NCBI RefSeq assembly: GCF_000208745.1
Contig: NC_030858.1
Location: forward strand, 27,814,158 to 27,878,157
DNA length: 64,000 nt
Direction: 5' to 3'
Origin: Theobroma cacao
Lineage: Eukaryota; Streptophyta; Magnoliopsida; Malvales; Malvaceae
The first letter of the stretch is position 1. The number at the start of each line of letters is the position of its first letter. The notes under the pieces were generated by a model. It worked only from the letters and a program-made list of their open reading frames with translations, did no database searches and was not told the DNA's origin. Position numbers and translations under genes: made by a program. Positions 1 through 9,950 of the stretch are shown here, piece after piece.

Positions 1-1297
1 GAAAAGATGTACTTGTATAATGTCTTCTTAATGGCAGTTGGCCAATTGGTATTTTCTGCACATATAGATGTTGATGTGGCTTTCCTGATGTGGTGAAATT
101 GGCTGAGCGGAAAAATTTCCCACCCAAGATGTGGTTATTCCAGTCTAATTTTACCATGTCAAAAAAGCCACGTTGTCTTCCATGAGTGTGAAGGATGCCA
201 GTTGGCTATGAGCTTAGTAGCTGTTAAGGTAATGTGTGTTATGGGACAACTTTTTGTCAACATGAAGGCTTATCTGGATAGAAATCATAGAATAGGAGCT
301 TATCTGGGCATAATCAAAGAATATGGGCTTGTTTTAAAGAAATTTGAGATAGTTTAGGGGCTTATTTAGTATTTTAGCCATTTGAAAATGAGTAGCTATT
401 TACCATCTACTGAATCAATCACAAAAGAGAATTTCCAGTTTGTATTGAGTAAATAATGAGTAGCAGCCTAGGGAGTCAAGGTCTCCCTAATATGAATTGT
501 ATTTGTATCTGTTGGGGTTTTAACTCAGTGAATAAAGGGATGTTTTCTTGCATAATCAGGGAAATCATCTTAACCAACATTGTTATATATTTCTGTTATC
601 GCTTTTTGATATATTTAGGTCATCAGGCATTTAATTTCTGCTTCACTTTTTGGGTCTGTTGGAGTATTTGCATGCAAAATTGGATGTCCTGGTTGTTAAG
701 TTTAAAAGATAGTGTGTTTGATTTGGGGTCCTAAAATGGAAAACCATTGGGCATTTGGTTGGAATTGATTTCGCATGAAATTAAAAATGTTTTAATCTGT
801 TTCCTCTTCTAATTTTCTTTTTAAATAAATATACACAATGTAAATATCCAGTTTTAACATGCATTCTTGTAAGTACCAAATCATCTGAGGGGTCACATGT
901 CTTACTGTTCATGCCACTAGAGGCATTCATTCAATCATCTCCTTTATGGAAAGGGTAATAATGTGAGTTGGGGAAGCATATAGCATTTCTTGAGCTGTGT
1001 TATGGAAGAGCACCAGTAATTCATTGGTGATGGTTGACTTATGCTTCTCTTCAAGAGTATTGCTTCAAATAGCTATTCTATCTCTTCAACTATTTAACAT
1101 GCTTGATTCCAATGCCTGGCATGAACTTCTTCTTCCTTTTTTTCTTTTAAATTTTTTTAAATAGCTTTCTGTCATTTTTCATTTCCTTTATGCTGCACTT
1201 TTTATGCACATTGGTTGGTGGATAGTAGGTGCACTTTAGACCTATCTCTGTGTGGATTTAGTTTTTCCTCAATCATTATTATACTTCCTAATTTCAG
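1..1297 (+). other. Intron of the JMJ30-like gene (partial)
   Basis: This stretch lies upstream of the penultimate JMJ30 exon and ends in a pyrimidine-rich tract and CAG acceptor at 1295-1297. I searched it by eye for the preceding JmjC exon, which should encode the HxD iron-binding motif, and did not find it. That exon is therefore probably left of the window. No other gene is visible; the short reading frame at 456-734 has no recognisable domain. Confidence 0.6.
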
Positions 1298-2309
1298 GTT
1301 GTTGGGAAAAAGTATGTAAGACTCTACTCTGCTTCATATTCTGAGGAGCTTTACCCATACAGTGAAACAATGCTCAATAATTCCAGCCAGGTAGCGGAAC
1401 TTTTTGCAAGATTTCACTTGATATTTTGAATGAGACAACTTATATCCCCACAAATCATCCATAGTCTCTTAAGACACATGCACAAACACTCTCTCTCTCA
1501 CTCAGACACCTTGCCTGCCTGTTGGGTTATCTAATACTCTGTTGGTTAATCATCTTTGTTTTCTTTTATCTTGGTGAGTGCAGTGTGCATATCTGGTGTC
1601 AGATTAGGCTTTCTTATGATTTTTAATTAAACTTGCATCTATTATTTTTCAACTAGGTGGCAATGTCTTAGATTTGTTCCTGCTATTTGCACGATAAGCT
1701 TTTAGCTCAGTTAATTTGCAGCAGAGCAGACACTTCCTTGCATAGGGTAGAAGAAGCTTGTCTAGTATCGATGTTAAATAATTGCATTCTCTAGTAGCTC
1801 CTTGTTCATTTGTGTGCTATATTGCCTTTTTTTTCCTCAATTTTTAATATCTCTTAACTGTTATGTGAATAATGTTTAAGGCTGTAAAAGTTAATGTGGT
1901 AGGCTGAAGGAAAAAGTTGTAGAGCTTCTGGATTTCATCAAGAGCATTATATGCCTTTATTTTATGGCTATTTACTTTGGATATGTAATGCAAGTTATCT
2001 CCTACTATAGATCCCCTTCATTATGCAGGCAGTTTAAGGGGCAGTTTTACTTTTCTTTTGGTACCTTAATAGTAAAAAGGCTTTTTTGCTGAATACTGAC
2101 CAAAGATCTCTTTTTTGAAGGTTGATCTAGACAATATGGATGATGTAGAGTTTCCAAAGGTTCGTGACTTAGAATTCCTAGACTGCATTTTGGAGGAAGG
2201 TGAAATGCTTTATATCCCACCGAAATGGTGGCATTATGTGCGATCCTTAACAACAAGTTTTTCTGTGAGTTTTTGGTGGAGTGATTCTGGGAGTTCAGCA
2301 GTGTCTTGA
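1298..2309 (+). CDS. JMJ30: JmjC-domain oxygenase/demethylase, JMJ30 (JMJD5) like, last two exons
   Basis: Two exons are seen, 1298-1390 (31 codons, starting VVGKKYVRLY) and 2121-2309 (ending TGA at 2307-2309). They are joined in phase 0 across an intron at 1391-2120 with GT..AG borders. The second exon encodes the end of the JmjC double-stranded beta-helix, including EGEMLYIPPKWWHYVRSL; the His after WW is the distal iron-binding His of the 2-oxoglutarate oxygenase centre. The C-terminus SFWWSDSGSSAVS is where JMJ30/JMJD5 proteins normally end. In Arabidopsis this family acts in the nucleus on the circadian clock and histone H3K36 methylation; that role is inferred from family. The N-terminal part and the first two iron ligands are outside the window. 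A copia retrotransposon begins 315 bp after the stop codon, so the 3' UTR may be short or altered. Confidence 0.88.
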
Positions 2310-2624
2310 TAATGTATTCTTTCCATGCTCTAATTCATTTGGAATAGAACTGGGCCTCATATCGAAACCTTAGCTGGTAAATTCATATACAGGCTGAAAG
2401 AGGACAATGATAAGTGTATTCTTATGTGTATAGAGAGTTTGTCTACTCAAAGGAAGTTGGTAGAATGTAATCATTTACAATTTTGAGAGTATTTCGGGTT
2501 ATCTGAAGTATGATATTGAATACCATCATCTTCCACAGTTTCTATCTCTCTCTGCTTTCTCATTGAGGTGTAGGTCTTTGTGGAATAATGAACTGGACAC
2601 CCAATTATTGGGTAAACTTCTTCG
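2310..2624 (+). other. 3' UTR/flank of the JMJ30-like gene
   Basis: Sequence between the stop codon and the copia insertion. It ends with CTTCG (2620-2624), the left target-site duplication of the element. No clear AATAAA signal was seen. Confidence 0.5.
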
Positions 2625-2873
2625 TGTTATTAAAGGAACAAATTATAGACTAAAAGGAAGAAGATAGAAACAGAATGGATAAACTTTTGTTCACACTTAC
2701 TTGGCAGAACTTACAATCACTCCTTTATAGAGCAAATACCAATAGCACGACTCCACAACTACCTACACACTTGGTAAATAACAAACCACTTTTTAAAGAC
2801 GTGGTTAAAAACAAAACATTGAATCCTAAGAACTAGGATTATTGACTAGAATAGCAAATAAATATCTCTAACA
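2625..2873 (-). repeat. 3' LTR of the outer copia element
   Basis: 249 bp, TGTTAT...CTAACA, similar throughout to the right LTR apart from a missing internal block. The adjoining sequence from 2874, read on the - strand, gives TTTGAGGGAT, a weak polypurine tract. Confidence 0.92.
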
Positions 2874-2976
2874 ATCCCTCAAACTGATGTGCAAAACACA
2901 TTCAGTTTAATAACACCTTGCTGCAACAAATCATCCCTCAAATTGAATTTTCAATATTGCAAACTCTTAGCATTTC

Positions 2977-3770
2977 TCAAAGCTTTTGAAACGCGGCCAA
3001 TTTGAGGGGTTTGGTAAATATAGTTGCCACCTGGTCTTCACTTCTGCAGAAAATGAGATCAATGGTTCCATCCTTTGTGAGATCCTGCAAGTGGTATTTC
3101 ACATCAATATGCTTGCTTCTTCCGGGTAGAACAGGATTTTTGCAGAGCTTTATTGCTGAACTGCTGTCACGATAAATGGGAGTAGGCTCTTCTTGCTTGA
3201 AATGAAGCTCCTCAAGAATATTCCATAACCAGATTGCTTGACAAGCACATGTTGCTGCTACGAACCCAGCTTCTGTGGATGATAATGTCACAATTGATTG
3301 CTTCTTTGAGGACCACGAGATTGCCCCTGAGCCCATCACAAAAACATACCTCGGTGTACTCTTCCGGTCATCAGGGTCTCCTGCATAGTCACTATCTGTA
3401 AAGCCAAATAAATCTGACCTTTTTCCCTTTTCGTACAGCAACCCATAGTTAATGGCACCTTTTAAGTAACCGAAAATTTTTTTTGGCAGCAAGTAGATGA
3501 ATTTGGATACTCCACGTATCTGCTAATAAGGCTTACAACATGCTTTATATCAGGTCTGGTTGCAGTAAGGTACAGCAAACTCCCCGCAATTTGCTTGTAA
3601 AGAGTGTTATCACTCTTCCTACCTCCTGGATCTCTAGCAAGCTTCAGTCCCATTTCGGTTGGTGTGCTAACAGGATTGCAATTCTTCATCTGAAACCTGT
3701 TTAAAATTTCTCCAACAAATTTTTTTTTTGAGAAATAAAAATTCCAGCAGCAGATTGATTCACTCTTATG
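2977..3770 (-). pseudogene. Outer copia pol, C-terminal RT and RNase H
   Basis: Two overlapping reading frames, 3462-3770 and 2977-3492, carry the end of the copia reverse transcriptase (GSLLYLTATRPDI) and the RNase H domain (FTDSDYAGDPDDRKST, SSTEAGFVAAT, SKHIDVKYH, FTKPL). They are separated by a frameshift near 3480. Continuity with the RT half at 6125-6850 is interrupted only by the nested element: the YFLG motif ends at its right edge and the next residues resume at its left edge. Non-functional remnant. Confidence 0.92.
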
Positions 3771-3775
3771 CCAAG

Positions 3776-4104
3776 TGTAAGAACCGGAGAGAATCGATGA
3801 AAGAGAAATGAGAGAAATTCTTGATCAACTTTTTCATTAAGAAGCAAAATAAAATGTACAATAGAGTATTTATCCTCAGTTTATTAACAAATTAAGTTAA
3901 GGAGGGAAAATTAGTTATGACTAACTAAACTAACAACTATTTTATCACAGGTAAAAGTAAAATAAACTAACCTAGATAAATTAATATGAGTTACTTTTAT
4001 TTACAACTTTGACAGTAAGGCTTCATGACACTGCTTTGTTTCTTACTATATTAAGCTCAACTTTAGCTACTATGGCAATATGTGAGCCCTCATCCTAGAT
4101 GATA
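3776..4104 (-). repeat. 3' LTR of the nested copia
   Basis: 329 bp, + strand ends TGTAAGAAC and GATGATA. It pairs with 5789-6119. On the - strand it is preceded by TTAAGGGGGAG (about 4105-4115), the polypurine tract. Confidence 0.93.
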
Positions 4105-4114
4105 CTCCCCCTTA

Positions 4115-5130
4115 AGATGCATGTGCATATTATGAACATGCATCTTGCCAAGCAATTTGTGAAACTGCTTTGGCAGCAGTGCTTTGGTAAACAAGTCTGT
4201 AACTTGATCTTCAGTTGAAATATGAGCAAGTTCAGTTACCTAGCTAAGCACCTTTTCTCGTATAAAGTGATAGTCCATTTCTATATGCTTAGTACGCTCA
4301 TGGAAGATTGGATTTTTACAAATGTAAATGGCTAATAGATTATCACAACAAAGCTTGATTGCTGAAGTTTGAATTACTCCAAAATCTGCCAAAAGACTTT
4401 TCAACCATATTACTTCATAGCAGGTTGATGCCATTGATCTATACTCGACCTTCGTTAAGCTACGAGCAACTATTGCTTGTTTCTTTAACTTCCAACACAT
4501 TAATGAATTTCCAAGAAAAATTCCATATCCAGTTACTGATTTTCTTGTGCCTGGGCATCCAGTCTAGTCACTGTCACAATAGGCAGATATTGTTAAATCT
4601 GAATTTGATTTCATTAAAACCCTTTGTCCTGGTGAGGCCTTCAAAAACTTTCAGAATTCTGTGTGCTACAATTAAATGTTCTTGAGTAAGCTTATCCATA
4701 AATTGAGACAATACTTGAACTACATATGAAATATCTGGCCTTATGAATGTTAAGTATAACAACTTCCCTATCAACTGCCTATAGCCTGTAAGATCCATTC
4801 TTTATCTGTTTCTTCCATTTTCTTGAGCTTCTGATTATAGTCCATTGGAGTTGTTACTGGTTTACTACCAAGTAAACCATATTCTTTTAACAAGTCCGGT
4901 GTATATTTCCTCTAACACAATGATATTCCCTCATGAGACCTTGCAACTTCAAGCCCCAAAATATACTTCACTATTCCAAGATCCTTGAGTTTAGACTGTA
5001 TGCAAAGTAATAGTGAATAATCTGATAAAGACTACTTAAAACCATACTATATTAATGAAGCAATAAACTTAGAATTCCATTGCCTAGATGCTTGCTTGAG
5101 GCCATATGACGATTTTTGTAATTTGCTTGC
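4115..5130 (-). pseudogene. Nested copia pol remnant (late RT and RNase H)
   Basis: Read on the - strand from about 5130: a YGLKQASRQW-like RT motif, then LLKEYGLLGSKPVTTPMD, IGKLLYLTFIRPDISYVVQ, and RNase H pieces (KKQAIVARSLTKVEYRSMA, HERTKHIEMDYHF, DLFTKAL near the end). Several in-frame stops and frameshifts separate the pieces. Only the C-terminal half of pol is present. Confidence 0.88.
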
Positions 5131-5199
5131 TAATTGAGTACCAATATGAATCTATAAACCCATTCCTTTGAAAAACATTACCAAGATTATATTGAAGAT

Positions 5200-5586
5200 T
5201 GCATACTCCAGTATCGCCTGGTTGTTTAAAATTTAGCTTTAATGTATTTTAAACATTAGATATTGAATCCATGTATAGCACTGTAGATGCTATAAGAGGT
5301 GAAATAGACTTTAACAGCCAAGCCAGGATCAAATTATTACACTTAATCAATGCTCCAAATAGAGGATCGTTACTATCTGATTTAGGTATGATTCTATCCA
5401 AAAACTTATCTTTTTTCTGATTGAAACTGCTAACAAGAAAAACATACTCCAGGCCACATAATTGCTTGAGGTAAGTTTAAGGTTTATCACAATAATTCCA
5501 TGATGATTGATATGATAGAAATAGTAGGGAGATTGCATGTCTTCAACAATTGATGTTAAAGACTTTTGAGTTAATACGGATTCCAT
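5200..5586 (-). pseudogene. Nested copia gag N-terminal fragment
   Basis: Begins at an ATG (5584-5586). It carries the copia gag start: a region equivalent to LTSSNYVAWS followed by NNLILAWLLKSISPLIAS, typical of UBN2-type gag. It runs into RT-derived sequence near 5190 without any protease or integrase, marking the deletion junction. Confidence 0.8.
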
Positions 5587-5776
5587 TACTAATTTCCAAT
5601 TTCAAGATTCAAAAGTAACTAACAGAAGTAAAATTTCATCAAGCACAAGATTCAATCAAATGAACAAACAAAATTCCGAAGCAGAAAATTCAATCTGACA
5701 ATTCAACATTCTTCAAAATTATTTGAAGGAATTGAAGAAGAAAAACTAAGATTCATACTAGGAATTTATAGCTCCC

Positions 5777-5788
5777 GTTCTGATACCA
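5777..5788 (-). other. Primer-binding site of the nested copia
   Basis: On the - strand TGGTATCAGAAC directly follows the end of the 5' LTR (5789). It resembles the 3' end complement of initiator Met tRNA. Confidence 0.85.
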
Positions 5789-6119
5789 TGTAAGAACAAA
5801 AAAAAATAGTTGAAAGAGAAATGAGAGAAATTCTCGGTTAGCTTTTTCATTAAAAAGCAAAATAAAATGTACAACAGAGTATTTATACTCAGTTTACTAA
5901 CAAACTAAACTAAGGAGGGAAAATCAATTATGACTAAGTACTAACAACTATTTTACTATAGATAAAAGTAAAATAAATTAACTAATCCAAATAAATTAAC
6001 ATGAGTTACTTTTATTTACAATTTTGACACTAGGCCTTCATGACATTGCTCAGTTTCTTACAATATTAAGCTCAACCCCAGTTACTATTATAATTTATGA
6101 GCCCTTATCTTGGCTGATA
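5789..6119 (-). repeat. 5' LTR of the nested copia
   Basis: 331 bp, high similarity over its length to 3776-4104. Its right edge is followed by the CCAAG duplication. Confidence 0.93.
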
Positions 6120-6124
6120 CCAAG

Positions 6125-6850
6125 AAAATAATGCATCAAACTAAGATCAAACATATCAAATTTAACCATCATGGACTCCTCAAACTTTTCAAACATACTA
6201 CTATTATTTCTAGTGAATATAAGATCACCTACATATAATAGGACAATGAGCATTTTCTCACTATATTTAATTTTAAGGAAAAACATGTGCTCATATGAAC
6301 ATTTACGAAACCATTCTTTCAAAAAAATAAACCTCAATACGACTGTACCAAACATGTGGGGCTTGTTTTAATCCATAAAAGGCTTTTTTTGGTTTATACA
6401 CTTTATGCTCATTTCAAATCTTAATATATCCAAAAGGTTGATCAATAAATACCTATTCTTCTAAATCACGATCCAAGAAAGCCAATTTCACATCCAATTG
6501 GAAGATAGACCATGAGTTTTGTGTTGCCAATGCGATCACCAATCTATTTGTGTTGTGTCTTGCAAAAAGAGTAAAAAATTCTTTGTAATCTATGTCGAAC
6601 TCTTGTTTGTAGCCTTTAACAACCAACCATGCCTCGTGTTTGTCAATCCTACAATTTTTCTTCATTTTTGTCTTATATATCCACTTCATGTTAATGTTAT
6701 TTTGCCTTTTTAAAAGATCTGTCAACTCCCAAGTGTTGTTCCTTTCAATGGCATCAATTTTAACATCCATAGCCTTCGCCACTTTAATTCTTTTACATCG
6801 TCTTCGATAACTAAAGGATCACAATATGAAAATAAAGCAAATTGAACAAG
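6125..6850 (-). pseudogene. Outer copia reverse transcriptase, N-terminal and palm part
   Basis: Carries RT motifs AMDVKIDAIERNNTWELTDL, KWIYKTKMK, EAWLVVKGYKQ, FQLDVKLAF and LLYVGDLIFT. The expected YVDD catalytic box reads YVGD, so one metal-binding Asp is lost. A frame break lies between 6355 and 6453. The domain stops at YFLG where the nested element entered. Confidence 0.92.
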
Positions 6851-7131
6851 TGATTCTTCATTATTGTTAATTCTTTGTACTTCATACTCCTCCATCCATA
6901 CAGGTCTTCTTCTAACTCGTCAAGGTCATTGCTCATCATTAGCTTCAACTGTTGAATTGTTTTCATTGATTGGTGATTGCTCGTTCACCATAGGCTAGAC
7001 GTTTTCTAAAGGCTGGTGCCTTTATCTCCATTTTCTCCATCAAAATCAGCTTTTATTTGTTGTTTGGTATTGTTTTCATTCCTTATCTAGAATTTTTCTT
7101 CATCAAAGATCACATCACAACCAATGACGAT
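6851..7131 (-). other. Outer copia pol spacer between integrase and RT
   Basis: Decayed linker region of pol. Short coding scraps with stops; nothing else is seen. Confidence 0.5.
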
Positions 7132-7860
7132 TTACTTGGTGATAGGATTGTACAATTTGTACGCTTTTAAATGTTCACTAACACCAAGAAAAATGCATTT
7201 CTCTCCTTTGTCATCAAGCTTTCTTCTTTTCTGATTTGGAATGTGAGCATAAGCTATGAAACCAAAGATTTTGAAATGGTCAACACTTAGTCTACGTCCA
7301 TTCCAAGCTTCTTGAGGTGTCATGGTTTGAACAATTAGTGTGGGACTTCTGTTCAATACATGAATGCTCCAATTATTTGCTTCAAGCCAAAAACTTCTTA
7401 GGATACCTCTTCTTACCAAAATAGTTTGTACCATATTCAAGATTGTAAGATTTTGCCTCTCTAAAATGCCATTCTATTGCGGCGTATAAGCTATTATAAG
7501 TTACTTTTAGATTCCATGTTCCTTACAAAAATTTACAAATTCTTGTGAGTTGTATTCTCCACCATGTTCACTGCAATGAATCTTTATATACATGCTTTTT
7601 TCCTTTTCAATAAGCACTTCGAAGTTTTTAAAAGCTGAAAATGTTTTAGACTTTTCATGCAAAAAATAAACCCAAGTTTTTTTACTATAATAATCATCAA
7701 TGAATGTTATAAAATAACGTTTACCACAATTTGATGTCAAATTGATATGCTCGCATATATCGGAGTGAACTAACTCCAACACCTTCTTTGCTCTCATAAT
7801 TTTCCTTCTAGAAAATGATCTCGATGTTGTTTGTCAACAACACAATCTTCACAAATTTGA
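7132..7860 (-). pseudogene. Outer copia integrase
   Basis: Frames 7507-7797 and 7132-7440 carry the integrase core: ELVHSDICEHI with the first acidic residue, YFITFIDDYYSKKTWVYF with the second region, and EHGGEYNSQEFVNFCKEHGI with the final Glu region. The copia C-terminal module follows (TPQEAWNGRRLSVDHFKIFG, KCIFLGVSEHLKAYKLYNP). A frame break lies around 7440-7507. Upstream near 7800-7860 is the CX2C end of the zinc-binding head (CEDCVV-like). Confidence 0.9.
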
Positions 7861-7999
7861 GAAGGACTCTAAATTTGTGGAAGACCAGCCACCATATTCT
7901 TTTGTTGTAGCATTTTTAGACCACCAAACTTCAGATGTCTATAGCAAAAATGCCATAGTCACTCCTCGTCCTTCAATCTTGCAAAGAAACATGATTGAG

Positions 8000-8400
8000 T
8001 AGTGTTGTTGAGATGTAGTGAAAAAATCTAGTTTGCCATCATGTTAACTTGAGCAATTAAGCCCAATTTTTTATCTTGAATGCGACAAACTCCATCTTTG
8101 ATAAAAATCACATATCCCTTCTCTTGGAGGTGACCAACATTAAGCAAGTTGGTTTTTAGTTTTGGAATAAAGAGAATTTTAGAAATAATCTGATTGGATT
8201 TTTCTTTGATGTGAATTTTTACATTTCCTTTGTCCATGATAGAAATTGTAGAGTTGTTGCCAAACTTCATAGTGTTGCAAAATGGTTCATCCAATTATGA
8301 AAACATTGACTTTTCTTCACGTAGATGATTGTTGTAGTCGGTATCTAAATACCACAAGTGTTGGTGGCTTTCTTCTTTAGCATAACATGCCATCAAGAGA
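8000..8400 (-). pseudogene. Outer copia protease and GAG-pre-integrase region
   Basis: The frame from 8294 down to 8028 (MKFGNNSTISIMDKGNV, LFIPKLKTNLLNVGHLQEKGY) is the typical copia protease tail. Just upstream, near 8335-8350, the active-site stretch reads YLDTDYNNHL where the family has a D-(S/T)-G triad, so the catalytic Gly has become Asp. A stop codon separates the two parts. Confidence 0.85.
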
Positions 8401-9344
8401 GAAATTTCTTCTTCTTTCTTTGCAAAATTTGACTTTTCTCCATGTTGTTTATTTAAATTAGTTCGACATACAAACTTATAATGGTCATACTTGTGACACT
8501 TATAGCACTCAACTTTTGATTTGTTTACTAATTTTGTTTTGTAATTTGTTGAGTGATGACCATCACTGCCTTTTCTTCTCCCTTGAGAATAATGAGATTG
8601 ATTGTTTTTCTATCTTTTGGTGTGGCTATCTCTGATCTTTGATTCCTTTGCCTCATTCTTTTCCTTGATCTTCCTTACTTGGTGTTGAAAAATGATTATT
8701 GGTTGCGACCTATAATGCTTGCTCCTTTTGTTTTTGTTGGTTCATTTTTTACTCATGAACCTGCAATGAACCCTGCAATTCATCAATTGAAAGAGAATTA
8801 ATATCTTTTGATTCTTCAATGGAACAAACAACATAATTGAATTTCAGCATCAATGATTAAAGAACTTTCTCAATGATCATCACATCTTTCATTTTCTTGC
8901 CATTGATTCGTATGTTGTTCATGATTGTCATTGTTTTTCAGAAGAAATTTAAAACAAAACTCCCCTTTTTTCATTCGTAGTGTCCTGAAATTGGTGCGAA
9001 GTGCCTAGAGTTATGCATGTTTCATTTTTGCATTCCCTACATATTTTTTCTTCATTGACCCCTAAATTTGTGGAGGTGTCTTTGCAAAGAATTATTTCTA
9101 AGATTGATCTGTCAATGGCTTGAAAAAGGTAATTCTTTACCTGAAGATCCTTCAACTTCAGTGCTTTAAGTTTAGTATTTTGTCCATTCATCAACGTGAC
9201 ACTAGTGGCTAGTTTTGCTACCTTAGAATCAATGACTTGCCAATACTTTTTTGATCTCAAGAAATTTTCAATCAACATGCTTTAATGATCATAGTGACCA
9301 TCAAAACATGGAATAGTTTCTTGAACAAAAATCTCAGACGCCAT
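8401..9344 (-). pseudogene. Outer copia gag
   Basis: The start ATG (9342-9344) gives MASEIFVQETIPCFDGHYDH and then an in-frame stop. Coding resumes with ENFLRSKKYWQVID and the gag body to 8949. Near 8465-8515 a CCHC knuckle, CYKCHKYDHYKFVC, is still intact in all four zinc ligands. Frameshifts break the middle. Confidence 0.88.
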
Positions 9345-9450
9345 AAACACTCACTACTACAACACAAAATTGTAGAATGAAAGTTTTTTGTTATATTACT
9401 CTTTGTACCTAACCTTTTTTATCACTCCGCCTCACTTTTCTCACCAACCT

Positions 9451-9463
9451 TGCTCTAATACCA
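9451..9463 (-). other. Primer-binding site of the outer copia
   Basis: On the - strand TGGTATTAGAGCA follows the 5' LTR by one base. It differs by one base from the initiator-Met complement TGGTATCAGAGC. Confidence 0.82.
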
Positions 9464-9464
9464 C

Positions 9465-9758
9465 TGTTATAAAGGAATAAATTGTAGAGCGAAAGGAAAA
9501 AGATAAAAACAGAATGGATAAACTTTTGTTCACTTACTTTGTGGAATTTACAATCATTGCTCTTTATAAAGTAAAAACCAACAGTTAATATCATTAAAAT
9601 AGGTTCCACTAATTCTAATGTGCAATAGCATATGATTGCATAACTACTTGCACAATTGGTAAATAACAAACCACTTCTTAAAGACTTGGTAAATAACAAA
9701 CCATTAAATCCTAAAAATTAGGATTACTAACAAGAATAGTAAATAAATATCTTTAACA
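9465..9758 (-). repeat. 5' LTR of the outer copia
   Basis: 294 bp, TGTTAT...TTAACA, followed by the CTTCG duplication at 9759-9763. Confidence 0.92.
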
Positions 9759-9763
9759 CTTCG

Positions 9764-9950
9764 GACAATCATTTGTCATCCTAATAGACCATAAGTAGCC
9801 ATATCTTGAAATAAATCAATGTTATTCAGCCAGGGAATTGCACATAACACTAACTTATTTATTTAGAGTAGATTAAAGTTAGCTTGGTAGAAAAAAAGAG
9901 TGAAATGATCAAAGCGAAAAAGGGGAGAACATAATATTTACTAATGTTTT
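9764..9950. other. Spacer, no feature seen
   Basis: Short AT-rich spacer between the outer copia and the next LTR-like sequence. Confidence 0.4.

Larger units (their letters stand above)
3776..6119 (-). mobile_element. Nested, internally deleted Ty1/copia element
   Basis: A 2344-bp element with LTRs 3776-4104 and 5789-6119, flanked by a perfect 5-bp duplication CCAAG (3771-3775 and 6120-6124). It has a primer site at 5777-5788 and a GGGGGAG polypurine tract next to the left LTR. The interior runs from gag directly into the late RT and RNase H; protease, integrase and early RT are missing. The insertion site is within the reverse transcriptase of the outer element, so this insertion is younger. 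Confidence 0.95.
2625..9758 (-). mobile_element. Full-length Ty1/copia retrotransposon, split by a nested copia
   Basis: The element is bounded by LTRs at 2625-2873 and 9465-9758, both starting TGTTA and ending TAACA. It is flanked by a perfect 5-bp duplication CTTCG (2620-2624 and 9759-9763). Read on the - strand the order is 5' LTR, initiator-Met-type primer site, gag with CCHC knuckle, protease, integrase, reverse transcriptase, RNase H, 3' LTR, which is the copia order. Removing the nested element (3776-6119) and its duplication leaves about 4.8 kb, a normal copia length. All open frames carry stops or frameshifts and two catalytic motifs are changed, so it is inactive. The left LTR lacks about 45 bp present in the right one. 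Confidence 0.95.

Noticed and set aside
456..734. 92-codon frame upstream of the JMJ30 exons
   Set aside because: Lies in an intron-like stretch, no domain, hydrophobic random composition.
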